Origin: JAMCZC01 sp964364925
GTDB lineage: Bacteria > Patescibacteriota > Microgenomatia > Levybacterales > UBA12049
Assembly: GCA_964364925.1 (NCBI GenBank)
Contig: CAYIOB010000023.1
Location: 1 to 11,380, forward strand
DNA: 11,380 nt
Reading direction: 5' to 3'
The notes below the pieces were generated by a model that worked only from the letters and a program-made list of their open reading frames with translations, was not told the DNA's origin and ran no database searches. Below are positions 1 to 6,735 of this stretch, one piece after another. The number at the start of each line of letters is the position of its first letter. Positions within the stretch are counted from its first letter, which is position 1. The position numbers were made by a program, and so were the translations under genes.

Positions 1-2595
1 CATGGCAATTTTGTTTTCGTATGCAACTATAACCCGTTTGAGTTCCGGAATTTTTCCTGTCGATGCCTTAAGGTAGAGCGGCCGGACATAGACCAAAGAC
101 TCTTCAATGGGAATAACCAGAAGCGAGCCTTGAATTACATGAGAACCACCTTGATCCCACAAGGAAATCTGCTGACTGACCTGCGCATCCTGATTGATCC
201 GGCCGATGATCTGCTTGGGTCCGAATACCAGTTTGTCCTTGGGGAAACGGTAGGCAACAAGTTTACCGTACTGCTCACCGTCGTTTCTGGCAACCATCCA
301 GGCAGAAAGGTTATCTTTAGCTCTAGGAGTGAATGGTAACATCAGGATAAACTCTTCCTTCTTTTCACCTGGGAGCTTCATGATCATGTGCCGTGGATTC
401 ATTGTTGGGGTTTCGCCTTCTGTTTGCGCTGCGTCCCCCTGGGCAATAGCAGGGATTTCCCACTGGTCCTCTTTGTTGTAGAAAATCTGCGGGTCATCCA
501 TATGATAGATAGTGTAAATTGCAGTTTGCAGAGTAAAAATATCTTCCGGATAGCGAAGATGGGAAATCAGTTTCTTGGGCATATCCGCAAGTTTTTTGAA
601 AGTTTTGGGGAAAATTTTGGTGTAGGCTTTGATGATTGGATCATCCGGATCAGCCTGATAAAAAGTAACCTTCCCATCATATGCGTCTACTACTACTTTG
701 ACAGAATTTCTAATATAATTAACATCACCGCCGTTTAACGGTAGCGGTTGGGAATAGGGATAACGATCGGTTGATGTATAGGCATCAAGTATCCAATACA
801 TTTTGCCTTCGGCAATCACCAGATACGGGTCGCGGTCAAAGGAAAGAAACGGAGCAATTTTACTGACTCTTTCTTTTATATTGCGGTAATAAAGGATACG
901 GCTCTCTTTTGTAACGTCACTTGATAAAAATAATTTAAGGGAGCCAAAGCGTATTGCATATAAGAGACGGCGCGAAAGAGAATTAATTTCAACTCCGCCA
1001 CTGCCGGCATAGGTACTATAGACATTCTCTTCCCCTTTGGGGTAATCAAATTCTTTTGATTTGGTTTTGACTATAACATACTCGTTAGGAATTTCCCCGT
1101 AATAAACTTCCGGCCTGCTAACCTCAAGCTCTTTAACTTCAGACTTTGGTGGTAAGTCTTTGACAAATAAAACAGGTAACCCTTCCGGAGTAACCTGATT
1201 TACCGGACCGACAGCAGCACCATAGCCGTGGGTAAAAGTCAGCCGCTCGTTAATCCAGGATTTGTTCGGTAGACTGTCGGAAGCTAACTCTCTGGGAGAA
1301 AGCATAATCTGGCGGAGCTCATTGTTAATTGTGTAACGGTCGTTATCAACAGAAGAAAACTCGTAGTACGTTCTGATTTCCTGGATTTGCGAAAAAGTGG
1401 ACAAGAGCGGTTCTCTCTCCCAGAGCCTCACGTTCTTAATTGTGAGATTGTTGTTTGCAATATCTTCTGCTGTAATGGGTTTATCGGCTGAAATGTTGCG
1501 CTCTTCAATTTTATCCAATCCGTATGCTTTGCGGGTAGCCTCAATGTTATATTTAATAAATGGTGTTTCTTTGACTAACTCATTTGGCGCAACCACCAGT
1601 TTTTGAAAGACTGAAGGGATAATCAAAGAGGCAAATCCAACCAACACCGTCAAAGAAATTGTCCCTAAAAGCGGAGTTATCTTTCCGCTAATCCCATAAA
1701 ATAGAGCCAAAACCGCAGCCAAGCCATAGACAAAAACAGATACGCGAAGAAGCGGCACCATAATATTAGCATCAGTAAAGGCAGCGCCAAATACCGGACC
1801 GCTTTGAGTGGTAAGCAGATTATAAAGGGAAAGATACGTACCTGCGGCAATAGTAGTCAAAAAGAGAGACAAGAGGATGCTGATATGCAGTCTGGCTTTT
1901 GGATCAGCCTGTCCTGAGCTTGTCGAATGGGAAACTTGATCTTTCACAGGTTTAATAATCAGACTTTCGGGTTTTCCGGTCAACCCCGATTTAATCGGGG
2001 TCAATTTGGAGAGATCAAGTTTACCTAAGATATCTGATAGGTTAAGACTACCTCGTAGAATGTAAATGACACCGCAAACAATAAGGGATAAAAGAATAAG
2101 CATTTTTATAAGACCCAGTCCTAAAGAATATATGGGGAGAGAAAACACGTAAAAAGATATGTCTTTACCAAATAACGGGTCTGTTTGACCAAACGGCGTG
2201 GCTGAAAGAAACTTCAAGACATCCTGCCAATTGCTTGAGGCAATAAGACCGATGAAAAGGGCAACAGCAAGACTTATAACGATACCTAATTTTTTTACTA
2301 TTTTGTCATCCAGGCTTATAGATAGACCAACGAGAGCTTCGGGGATGGCTATCAACCAGGGTATTTTCGAACGGATAGCAAACAGAAAATTTGTAAGAAG
2401 AAAAGCTGCCGCAATAAACCCTGCTAGAGCCCCCACAATGATTTTAGCACTGAGAGATTTGATAAAGATTTCGGTAAACCCAACTTCCTGGTACCACCAC
2501 CAATCGGTAATCAAGGAAACAATGCCAGAGAAGAAAATAAAAGCAACAAACGCTAAGCCTAAGAATGTCAAGGAAAAAAATTTAGTGATGTTCAT
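1..2595 (-). CDS. UPF0182 family large membrane protein (3' end beyond window)
   Basis: The minus-strand frame is open without a stop from the ATG at 2595 to base 1, giving 865 codons with the C-terminus missing. The N-terminal third has several hydrophobic spans, starting with MNITKFFSLTFLGLAFVAF and followed by the aromatic patch ITDWWWYQEVGF, typical of UPF0182 (COG1615). Other family hallmarks are GAAFTDANIMVPLL, ERLTFTHGYGAAVGPVNQVT, LPVLFVKDLPP, RPEVYYGE, YWILDAYTSTDRYPYS, NYIRNSVKVVVDAYDG and MNPRHMIMKLPGE. Known family members have about seven membrane helices followed by a large extracytoplasmic domain; the function is unknown. The loop of residues about 185-237, before the span containing LHISILLSLFL, is longer than I expect for the family and carries two palindromic insertions. 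The start was chosen as the first ATG behind a good promoter; no Shine-Dalgarno sequence is visible. Family assignment is strong; function is not inferable. Confidence 0.93.
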   Translation of the reverse strand, partial: MNITKFFSLTFLGLAFVAFIFFSGIVSLITDWWWYQEVGFTEIFIKSLSAKIIVGALAGFIAAAFLLTNFLFAIRSKIPWLIAIPEALVGLSISLDDKIVKKLGIVISLAVALFIGLIASSNWQDVLKFLSATPFGQTDPLFGKDISFYVFSLPIYSLGLGLIKMLILLSLIVCGVIYILRGSLNLSDILGKLDLSKLTPIKSGLTGKPESLIIKPVKDQVSHSTSSGQADPKARLHISILLSLFLTTIAAGTYLSLYNLLTTQSGPVFGAAFTDANIMVPLLRVSVFVYGLAAVLALFYGISGKITPLLGTISLTVLVGFASLIIPSVFQKLVVAPNELVKETPFIKYNIEATRKAYGLDKIEERNISADKPITAEDIANNNLTIKNVRLWEREPLLSTFSQIQEIRTYYEFSSVDNDRYTINNELRQIMLSPRELASDSLPNKSWINERLTFTHGYGAAVGPVNQVTPEGLPVLFVKDLPPKSEVKELEVSRPEVYYGEIPNEYVIVKTKSKEFDYPKGEENVYSTYAGSGGVEINSLSRRLLYAIRFGSLKLFLSSDVTKESRILYYRNIKERVSKIAPFLSFDRDPYLVIAEGKMYWILDAYTSTDRYPYSQPLPLNGGDVNYIRNSVKVVVDAYDGKVTFYQADPDDPIIKAYTKIFPKTFKKLADMPKKLISHLRYPEDIFTLQTAIYTIYHMDDPQIFYNKEDQWEIPAIAQGDAAQTEGETPTMNPRHMIMKLPGEKKEEFILMLPFTPRAKDNLSAWMVARNDGEQYGKLVAYRFPKDKLVFGPKQIIGRINQDAQVSQQISLWDQGGSHVIQGSLLVIPIEESLVYVRPLYLKASTGKIPELKRVIVAYENKIAM
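1908..1931. repeat. Small repeat inserted in frame in the UPF0182 gene (STSSGQA type)
   Basis: On the minus strand this reads about CATTCGACAAGCTCAGGACA and encodes SHSTSSGQA (residues about 222-230) in the loop of the UPF0182 protein. From memory, the core TTCGACAAGCTCAGGACAGG is a widespread dispersed repeat in CPR and some Chloroflexi genomes, seen in translation as STSSGQA or FDKLRTG depending on frame. In this window it occurs once. It keeps the reading frame open and sits in a hydrophilic loop, consistent with a tolerated insertion. The dispersed-repeat claim rests on recall, not on a search. Confidence 0.6.
1983..2001. repeat. Perfect palindrome (8-bp arms, TTA centre) inside UPF0182
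   Basis: ACCCCGAT TTA ATCGGGGT is a perfect inverted repeat with 8-bp arms. It encodes TPIKSGL (minus strand, residues about 199-205) in the same expanded loop as the repeat at 1908-1931, about 50 bp away. Its high GC in an AT-rich setting and its self-complementarity suggest a second small palindromic insertion. In the mRNA it would form a strong hairpin within the coding region. Confidence 0.55.
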
Positions 2596-2714
2596 ACAAT
2601 ATAACCATGCCTTAGTCTTGGCCGGTTATAATTGATGATGCTTCGCGGCTCTAAAACGCATGTTTTTGACCAGTCGTCTTATTGCTCCGCATCACCCAAG
2701 GCGATGTTAGACTA
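2596..2714 (-). promoter_or_regulatory. Structured 5' leader of the UPF0182 gene
   Basis: Between the predicted transcription start (about 2714) and the ATG at 2595 lie about 119 nt with three local hairpins. 2690-2706 is a 7-bp stem counting one G-U pair, loop UUG. 2653-2666 is AAAAC/GTTTT around a 4-nt loop. 2600-2630 pairs TATAACC with GGTTATA, plus an inner GCC/GGC, around the loop AAGACTAA, and ends 4 nt before the start codon. An alternative helix pairs 2636-2641 with 2689-2694 (TGATGC/GCATCA) and would break the first hairpin. The last hairpin's loop is also complementary to 2709-2715 at the very 5' end. I recognise no known riboswitch family. Hairpins are seen; regulation is inferred. 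2749-2874, between this promoter and the helicase stop, holds nothing I can identify apart from an AATACGTATT palindrome (2818-2827). Confidence 0.4.
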
Positions 2715-2720
2715 ATGTGT

Positions 2721-2748
2721 AGTATAGCATAAGCTTCTGTTTCTGCAA
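2721..2748 (-). promoter_or_regulatory. Sigma70-type promoter for the UPF0182 gene
   Basis: Reading the minus strand, TTGCAG (2748-2743) is followed by a 16-nt spacer and TATACT (2726-2721). A TG dinucleotide one base upstream of the -10 gives an extended -10 (TGCTATACT). The predicted start at about 2714 leaves a leader of about 119 nt before the ATG at 2595. Confidence 0.6.
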
Positions 2749-2874
2749 ACGCTTGTTATTTAAAAGAAAAAGTGCCGTGTTTAAGATTTTATTTCTACTC
2801 CTGATTTTAAAAAATTTAATACGTATTTTATTTATTAGTAGGTAACATCAAGTATAAATGTGGGCCTGAAGTTG

Positions 2875-4053
2875 TTAATCTATAAATGTTAAGGCTGTGC
2901 CTTTTTTATTTGCCCTGCCTGTTCTTCCGATTCTGTGAACGTAATCATCGTATGAAGCCGGCATGTCAAAGTTTATGACATGACTTACATCCGGAATATC
3001 CAAACCTCTTGATGCGACGTCTGTTGCAAGTAATACCGAAACTTCGTTTCTTTTAAATTGGTCTAAAGCTCTTTGTCTTTGTCCCTGGCTTTTGTTGCCA
3101 TGGATTACCGCTGCCCTTATACCCCTTCTTACAAGTTCATTTGTCAATTTTTGCACTCCCCACTTTGTTCTTCCGAAAACCAGAACCTTTTCAAATTCTT
3201 CTTGGGCTAATAAATCGTGGAGTTTGTCTATTTTTTCATGTTTATTTACTTTAATAATATCTTGTTCTATGTTTTCTGCAGTATCCTGTGTTTTTACGGA
3301 AATCGTAACGGGATTGTGTACGAACGCTTTTAAAATTTCATTTACTTTGCCCGAAATTGTTGCAGAGAAAAACAGCGATTGTCTATTTTGAGGCAAAAGA
3401 GAAATAAAATATTTGATGTCGTTAATAAAACCGATATCTACCATTCTATCGGCTTCGTCTAGTACTACTGTGTGGAATTGAGATAGCGACAAACTTCTTT
3501 CACCAATTAAATCTCTTATTCTGCCCGGTGTGCCGATAACAAAATTATTGCTTTGCTTAAGTTCATTTTTTTGTTTCCATAAACTCATTCCGCCGATACA
3601 AAGAACCGTGCGAATTCCCAGTCCTTTTATAAGGAAACCCAGTTCTTCGTGAATTTGCAAAGCAAGTTCACGGGTTGGCGCAACGATAAACACTTTTTCT
3701 GCTTTGTTTTGAAAAACCTTATTAACTAGAGGAATTAAAAATGCGGCTGTTTTCCCCGTACCCGTATTTGCAATTCCGATAACGTCTCGTCCTTCAAGTA
3801 TTGCAGGAATTGCCTGATCCTGAACAGGAGTCGGTACGGCATAGTTCTTAGCTAAGATATTGGTTTTAAGCTGTTCTGTAAGCGCAAAATCGGCAAATCT
3901 GTTTTTTGGAGTATAAACTTCTTCGGTTTCCCTAAGTTTTGAACTATTTATTAACTGCACAGCACGAATTGCTTCCATAAGCTCCTTATTGGGGAGTTTT
4001 TTTGGCGCATATTTTTTATAAGAATTATGTCTTGGAGTAAATTTTCTGTACAT
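2875..4053 (-). CDS. DEAD-box ATP-dependent RNA helicase
   Basis: A compact two-RecA-domain RNA helicase of 392 residues that unwinds or remodels RNA using ATP in the cytoplasm. Motifs in order: Q-motif region FADFALTEQ...PTPVQDQAIP (about 53-83), motif I ANTGTGKT (95-102), PTRELA (126-131), TPGR (175-178), DEAD (199-202), SAT (230-232), VLVFGRT (about 291-297), ATDVASRGLDIP (about 343-354) and HRIGRTGR (373-380). All catalytic motifs are intact. The N-terminus is a short basic tail (MYRKFTPRHNSYKKY), and the protein ends soon after motif VI with no C-terminal RNA-binding extension, so it is closer to a minimal RhlE-like core than to DeaD/CsdA. The ATG at 4053 is preferred over an in-frame TTG at 4071, because the tail begins naturally there and the TTG lies inside a leader inverted repeat. 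It has its own consensus promoter. Family certain; specific RNA target unknown. Confidence 0.96.
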   Translation of the reverse strand: MYRKFTPRHNSYKKYAPKKLPNKELMEAIRAVQLINSSKLRETEEVYTPKNRFADFALTEQLKTNILAKNYAVPTPVQDQAIPAILEGRDVIGIANTGTGKTAAFLIPLVNKVFQNKAEKVFIVAPTRELALQIHEELGFLIKGLGIRTVLCIGGMSLWKQKNELKQSNNFVIGTPGRIRDLIGERSLSLSQFHTVVLDEADRMVDIGFINDIKYFISLLPQNRQSLFFSATISGKVNEILKAFVHNPVTISVKTQDTAENIEQDIIKVNKHEKIDKLHDLLAQEEFEKVLVFGRTKWGVQKLTNELVRRGIRAAVIHGNKSQGQRQRALDQFKRNEVSVLLATDVASRGLDIPDVSHVINFDMPASYDDYVHRIGRTGRANKKGTALTFID

Positions 4054-4195
4054 AAAATGAAATTGAAACAATAAAGCTGCTTAAATAAGATGCTGATTAG
4101 GGGAAAGATACTGATTTTAAACTATTGTGTGGTTACTTATCTTATGCTAATCGAAAATATTCAAAGCAGATGTATTATTTCAATCTGCCTTTACT
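4054..4195 (-). promoter_or_regulatory. Helicase 5' leader with competing RNA helices
   Basis: The leader of about 142 nt begins with a hairpin: 4183-4192 pairs with 4163-4171 (9 bp with one bulged G, AAAGgCAGAT/ATCTGCTTT). The 3' side and loop of that hairpin (4166-4184) also form an imperfect inverted repeat with 4062-4080, just upstream of the start codon: 16 of 19 positions are complementary, 17 counting one G-U pair. Both pairings use the same ATCTGC bases, so they exclude each other, and the long-range helix would end 8 nt before the ATG. A 12-nt near-repeat (AAGATGCTGATT at 4087-4098, AAGATACTGATT at 4105-4116) lies between the arms. Pairings are seen; a regulatory switch is inferred. 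Confidence 0.45.
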
Positions 4196-4201
4196 TTATA
4201 T

Positions 4202-4230
4202 ATTATACCAGCTATTTATTGATATGTCAA
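4202..4230 (-). promoter_or_regulatory. Perfect consensus sigma70 promoter for the helicase
   Basis: Reading the minus strand: TTGACA (4230-4225), a 17-nt spacer, TATAAT (4207-4202), with TGG before the -10 giving an extended -10. Both hexamers match consensus exactly. The -35 overlaps the inverted-repeat arm at 4227-4240, and the promoter lies immediately downstream of the Nudix stop codon, so the helicase need not be read from the Nudix transcript. Confidence 0.85.
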
Positions 4231-4240
4231 TAAGACTATA
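4227..4240. repeat. Left arm of a 14-bp inverted repeat flanking the Nudix gene
   Basis: TCAATAAGACTATA here is the exact reverse complement of 4619-4632. The arm covers the Nudix stop codon (4236-4238) and overlaps the helicase -35 box. Confidence 0.5.
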
Positions 4241-4610
4241 GGGTTATAAGCTGGCCGTGATTTAATATAAACCTGGCCGTTGCGCTTGAAAGAAAAAGTT
4301 TTTTTACTTCTTTAAGAGTAAAAAAATCTAGCAGTTGATTCTCCGAACGCGTAATATGATTTACATTATCATCAGTTAGTCTTGCGTGATAATAAAATTC
4401 CGATACAAACTCAACGTTTTCAATTTTTATACCCATTTCTTTTTCCACGCGTCTTGTCATTGCGTGTTCAAAAGATTCTTTATCTTCTCTAACTGCGCCG
4501 ATAAAACACCATGGGTGATTTTCTTCATCGATTACGCTATTTTTTTTATGCATAAGCAGCACTTTGCCTTTGTATGTTAAGAGGATTAACCCTGAAGAAA
4601 TTCCGTCCAT
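4236..4610 (-). CDS. Small Nudix-fold protein with a non-canonical, IDI-like box
   Basis: 124 residues. The Nudix region runs G38-I61 after W34 and reads GAVREDKESF then EHAMTRRVEKEMGI. Against the standard GX5EX7REUXEEXGU signature (MutT numbering), Gly38 is Ala39, Glu53 is Arg54 and Glu56 is Lys57; only the equivalents of Glu44 (E45), Glu57 (E58) and the final Gly (G60) remain. Two of three core metal ligands are therefore replaced, so ordinary nucleoside-diphosphate hydrolysis is doubtful. The pattern A-x-x-RR-x-x-x-E-[LM]-G-[IV], with a downstream SENQ and an aromatic FYYHAR, resembles the Nudix branch of type 1 isopentenyl-diphosphate isomerase, but the His residues of that enzyme are missing and the protein is shorter. 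It may be an IDI-like hydrolase or a non-catalytic Nudix binder. Start: the first ATG, 6 nt from a TATAAT. Fold likely; substrate unknown. Confidence 0.8.
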   Translation of the reverse strand: MDGISSGLILLTYKGKVLLMHKKNSVIDEENHPWCFIGAVREDKESFEHAMTRRVEKEMGIKIENVEFVSEFYYHARLTDDNVNHITRSENQLLDFFTLKEVKKLFLSSATARFILNHGQLITL

Positions 4611-4616
4611 AAATAC

Positions 4617-4622
4617 ATTATA
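4617..4622 (-). promoter_or_regulatory. -10 box for the Nudix gene, next to its start codon
   Basis: TATAAT on the minus strand ends 6 nt before the ATG at 4610, so transcription would begin at or beside the start codon (leaderless mRNA). No convincing -35 is seen 16-18 nt upstream. The box overlaps the right inverted-repeat arm. Confidence 0.4.
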
Positions 4623-4632
4623 GTCTTATTGA
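4619..4632. repeat. Right arm of the 14-bp inverted repeat flanking the Nudix gene
   Basis: TATAGTCTTATTGA is the exact reverse complement of 4227-4240. Together the arms bracket the Nudix gene from stop codon to promoter, about 406 bp outer edge to outer edge. No target-site duplication is evident outside the arms. Confidence 0.5.
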
Positions 4633-4769
4633 AAGCATAAATGTTGAGGAGATAAATTAGCTGGTCAAACGGGCTATTTAAAAGTACTAGGGGTTTCAGC
4701 GTTTCTCATTTCATGACAGGACAACTTCATAGAGAAAAACCGGGTGTATAAATCGCTATGACAGAAGAG

Positions 4770-4806
4770 GTCAACCGTTGACATTAGACTGCCGGATGGA
4801 AATAAT
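4770..4806 (+). promoter_or_regulatory. argS promoter with operator-like palindrome on the -35
   Basis: TTGACA (4778-4783), a 17-nt spacer and AATAAT (4801-4806) form a good promoter whose start would fall at or beside the argS ATG (4813). The perfect palindrome GTCAAC-C-GTTGAC (4770-4782) overlaps the -35 hexamer and could bind a repressor; that role is inferred from position only. The rest of 4633-4769, between the divergent Nudix and argS genes, shows no T-box, attenuator or reading frame I can support. Confidence 0.55.
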
Positions 4807-4812
4807 AGGGGT

Positions 4813-6684
4813 ATGGCAAAGGATTTAGAGATATTCGGCATAACAGTTCCCGCGCTGCCCGCAAGCGAAATTTCGATCGCATCTCCAGACTTAATTCTTT
4901 TTCCAAAACCAATAGATTACCCTTGGAATCGTGCCGAAGCAGGACTTCGGAAACAAGCTGCAGCAATTGGACAACAAGCGGCCGCTGTTGATTTGACGCT
5001 AGAAGCACCTCCGCCAAACGTCAGCGCTGATTTTGCTCTTGCCATCCACAGACTGGCAAAACCTTTAGGAAAAACTCCAGGACAGATTGCAGCAGAATTA
5101 GCTGCAGATTTTAATAGCGGGCCCAAAGCTCCTTTTATTAAAGCGGCAGCACCTACTCAAAGCGGCTATGTTAACTTTGGAATCGATGTTCCAAGTTTTG
5201 GAAATGCAGTACTGGAATCAATAGAAAAAAAGAGGGAATCTTACGGAAATGAGAATCTTGGAAATGGAGAAACAGTCGTCATCGACTGCTCTTCTCCTAA
5301 TGTTGCCAAATACATGAGCGTTGGCCATTTAAGGTCGACTGTTATCGGAGAATCACTTGCCCGGATTTATAGAGCCGGGGGATATACTGTTATCCGCGAC
5401 AACCATCTTGGAGATTGGGGAACTCAATTTGGCATTTTGGGAAGAGCTAAGGAGTTGTGGGGAGAAGAAGTTGATAGCGAAATGCCCAACGCCGACCCGG
5501 TGCAAAAACTTTATCGTCTCTATGTAAAAATTAATGATGAAATTGAAAAAGAAAAAGCAGCTAACCCCGAAGGAGAATCAGCGCTTGAAAAGGAAGGACG
5601 GGAGTGGTTTAGAAGACTCGAGCAAGGAGATCCCAGGGCTCTTGAGCTGCTAAAACTAACAACCAAACAAAGCCTTCAGGAATTTAAGAGAGTATACAAA
5701 CTACTTGGATCAGAATACGAATATTACCTTGGGGAATCCTTTTATCTTCCCATGCTTCCTCAAATTATTAGAGCTATGCAGAAAAAAAACGTTGCAACAA
5801 AGGATGAAAGAGAAGCCGTTGTTGTTGAATTTCCCGAAGGGAAAAACATTAAGAATCTTGTTATTCAAAAATCTGACGGAGCAAGCCTTTATTCAACCCG
5901 CGACTTAGCAACTTTAATAGCAAGAACTGCATGGTTTAAACCGGATAAAGTTTTATATGTAGTTGGCGCTGACCAAAAAGATTATTTTAGACAGGTTTTC
6001 GGAGCTTTTGACGCATTTGTAGGAAAAGATGCTCCTGTTGTCGAACATACTTACTTTGGCACGGTAAGTCTTCCTGAAGGAAAGATGTCAACCAGAAAAG
6101 GAAGAGTAGTTTTCCTGGAAGACGTTTTAAATGAGGCAATTGCAAGGGCGAAAAATAAAATTGGAGAAACAGATAGAGACCTTTCCGATAAAGAAATTGA
6201 GCAAATTTCCCGGCAAATAGGCGTTGGCGCAGTTATCTATATGGATTTGGGGCAAGGGCGAACCAGAAATATCCAATTTGACTGGGACCAAGCGCTTTCC
6301 CTGGAAGGAAATAGTGCTCCCTATATTCAGTACTCTCACGCGAGAGGAAAATCTGTTTTAAGAAGAGCAGCTAGCGAAAAAATTAAAATTGATATCACTC
6401 GAGATGCAGTATTCGATTTACCGATTGAGGCTGACTTAGTAAAGCATTTAAGCAAGTTCCCCCAGGCAATCGCTAGGACAATAGAAGCAAACGAACCCAG
6501 TATTATTGCCGCATTTACTTATAAAGCCGCGGACTTATTTAACAAATTCTATAAGGAAGCGCTTATAATTAGAGAGAAAGATCCGGTAAGAAGAAATTCC
6601 CGCCTAAGACTAACCTCTGCAACTGCACAAGTAATAAAAAACGGGTTATATCTTTTGGGAATTGAGGCTCCGGAGAAAATGTAG
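4813..6684 (+). CDS. argS: Arginyl-tRNA synthetase
   Basis: This class I aminoacyl-tRNA synthetase charges tRNA-Arg with arginine in the cytoplasm; 623 residues. The N-terminal ArgS-specific (Add-1) domain covers about 38-137. The catalytic core has SPNVAKYMSVGHLRST (161-176), where the HIGH-type motif reads SVGH; a Ser at the first position is known from other ArgS enzymes such as those of Firmicutes. It continues with DNHLGDWGTQFG (197-207) and the KMSKS-equivalent GKMSTRKG (423-430). The C-terminal DALR anticodon-binding domain includes EGNSAPYIQYSHARGKSVLRR (about 498-518) and ends in the typical LGIEAPEKM. The protein is longer than the usual 550-590 because about 35 residues (MAKDLEIFGITVPALPASEI onward) precede the normal start of the Add-1 domain. 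The ATG at 4813 is the first start after an in-frame TGA at 4759. It is transcribed alone and converges on the next gene. Confidence 0.97.
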   Translation: MAKDLEIFGITVPALPASEISIASPDLILFPKPIDYPWNRAEAGLRKQAAAIGQQAAAVDLTLEAPPPNVSADFALAIHRLAKPLGKTPGQIAAELAADFNSGPKAPFIKAAAPTQSGYVNFGIDVPSFGNAVLESIEKKRESYGNENLGNGETVVIDCSSPNVAKYMSVGHLRSTVIGESLARIYRAGGYTVIRDNHLGDWGTQFGILGRAKELWGEEVDSEMPNADPVQKLYRLYVKINDEIEKEKAANPEGESALEKEGREWFRRLEQGDPRALELLKLTTKQSLQEFKRVYKLLGSEYEYYLGESFYLPMLPQIIRAMQKKNVATKDEREAVVVEFPEGKNIKNLVIQKSDGASLYSTRDLATLIARTAWFKPDKVLYVVGADQKDYFRQVFGAFDAFVGKDAPVVEHTYFGTVSLPEGKMSTRKGRVVFLEDVLNEAIARAKNKIGETDRDLSDKEIEQISRQIGVGAVIYMDLGQGRTRNIQFDWDQALSLEGNSAPYIQYSHARGKSVLRRAASEKIKIDITRDAVFDLPIEADLVKHLSKFPQAIARTIEANEPSIIAAFTYKAADLFNKFYKEALIIREKDPVRRNSRLRLTSATAQVIKNGLYLLGIEAPEKM

Positions 6685-6710
6685 TGAGACAGCATAGAAC
6701 GGATGTCTCA
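6685..6710. terminator. Hairpin between convergent genes, possible bidirectional terminator
   Basis: TGAGACA (6685-6691) and TGTCTCA (6704-6710) form a perfect 7-bp stem with a 12-nt loop, starting directly after the argS stop codon and 26 bp from the stop of the converging gene. There is no clear U-tract on either side, so this is a weak intrinsic terminator at best. Confidence 0.35.
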
Positions 6711-6735
6711 AACCAAATGATATATTTTGATATAA

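Noticed and set aside
388..738. Plus-strand frame of 116 codons
   Set aside because: Lies wholly inside the minus-strand UPF0182 gene, whose translation matches the family throughout; a shadow frame.
2198..2635. Plus-strand frame of 145 codons
   Set aside because: Antisense to the UPF0182 N-terminus and leader; Arg/Lys-rich composition with no domain pattern and no promoter.
3092..3391. Plus-strand frame inside the helicase gene
   Set aside because: Antisense shadow of conserved helicase motifs.
4054..4071. TTG start adding six residues to the helicase
   Set aside because: Would translate part of the leader inverted repeat (MFQFHF); the ATG at 4053 begins the typical basic tail.
4633..4769. 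Possible T-box or attenuator upstream of argS
   Set aside because: No T-box sequence, specifier stem or terminator hairpin; the promoter lies right at the start codon.
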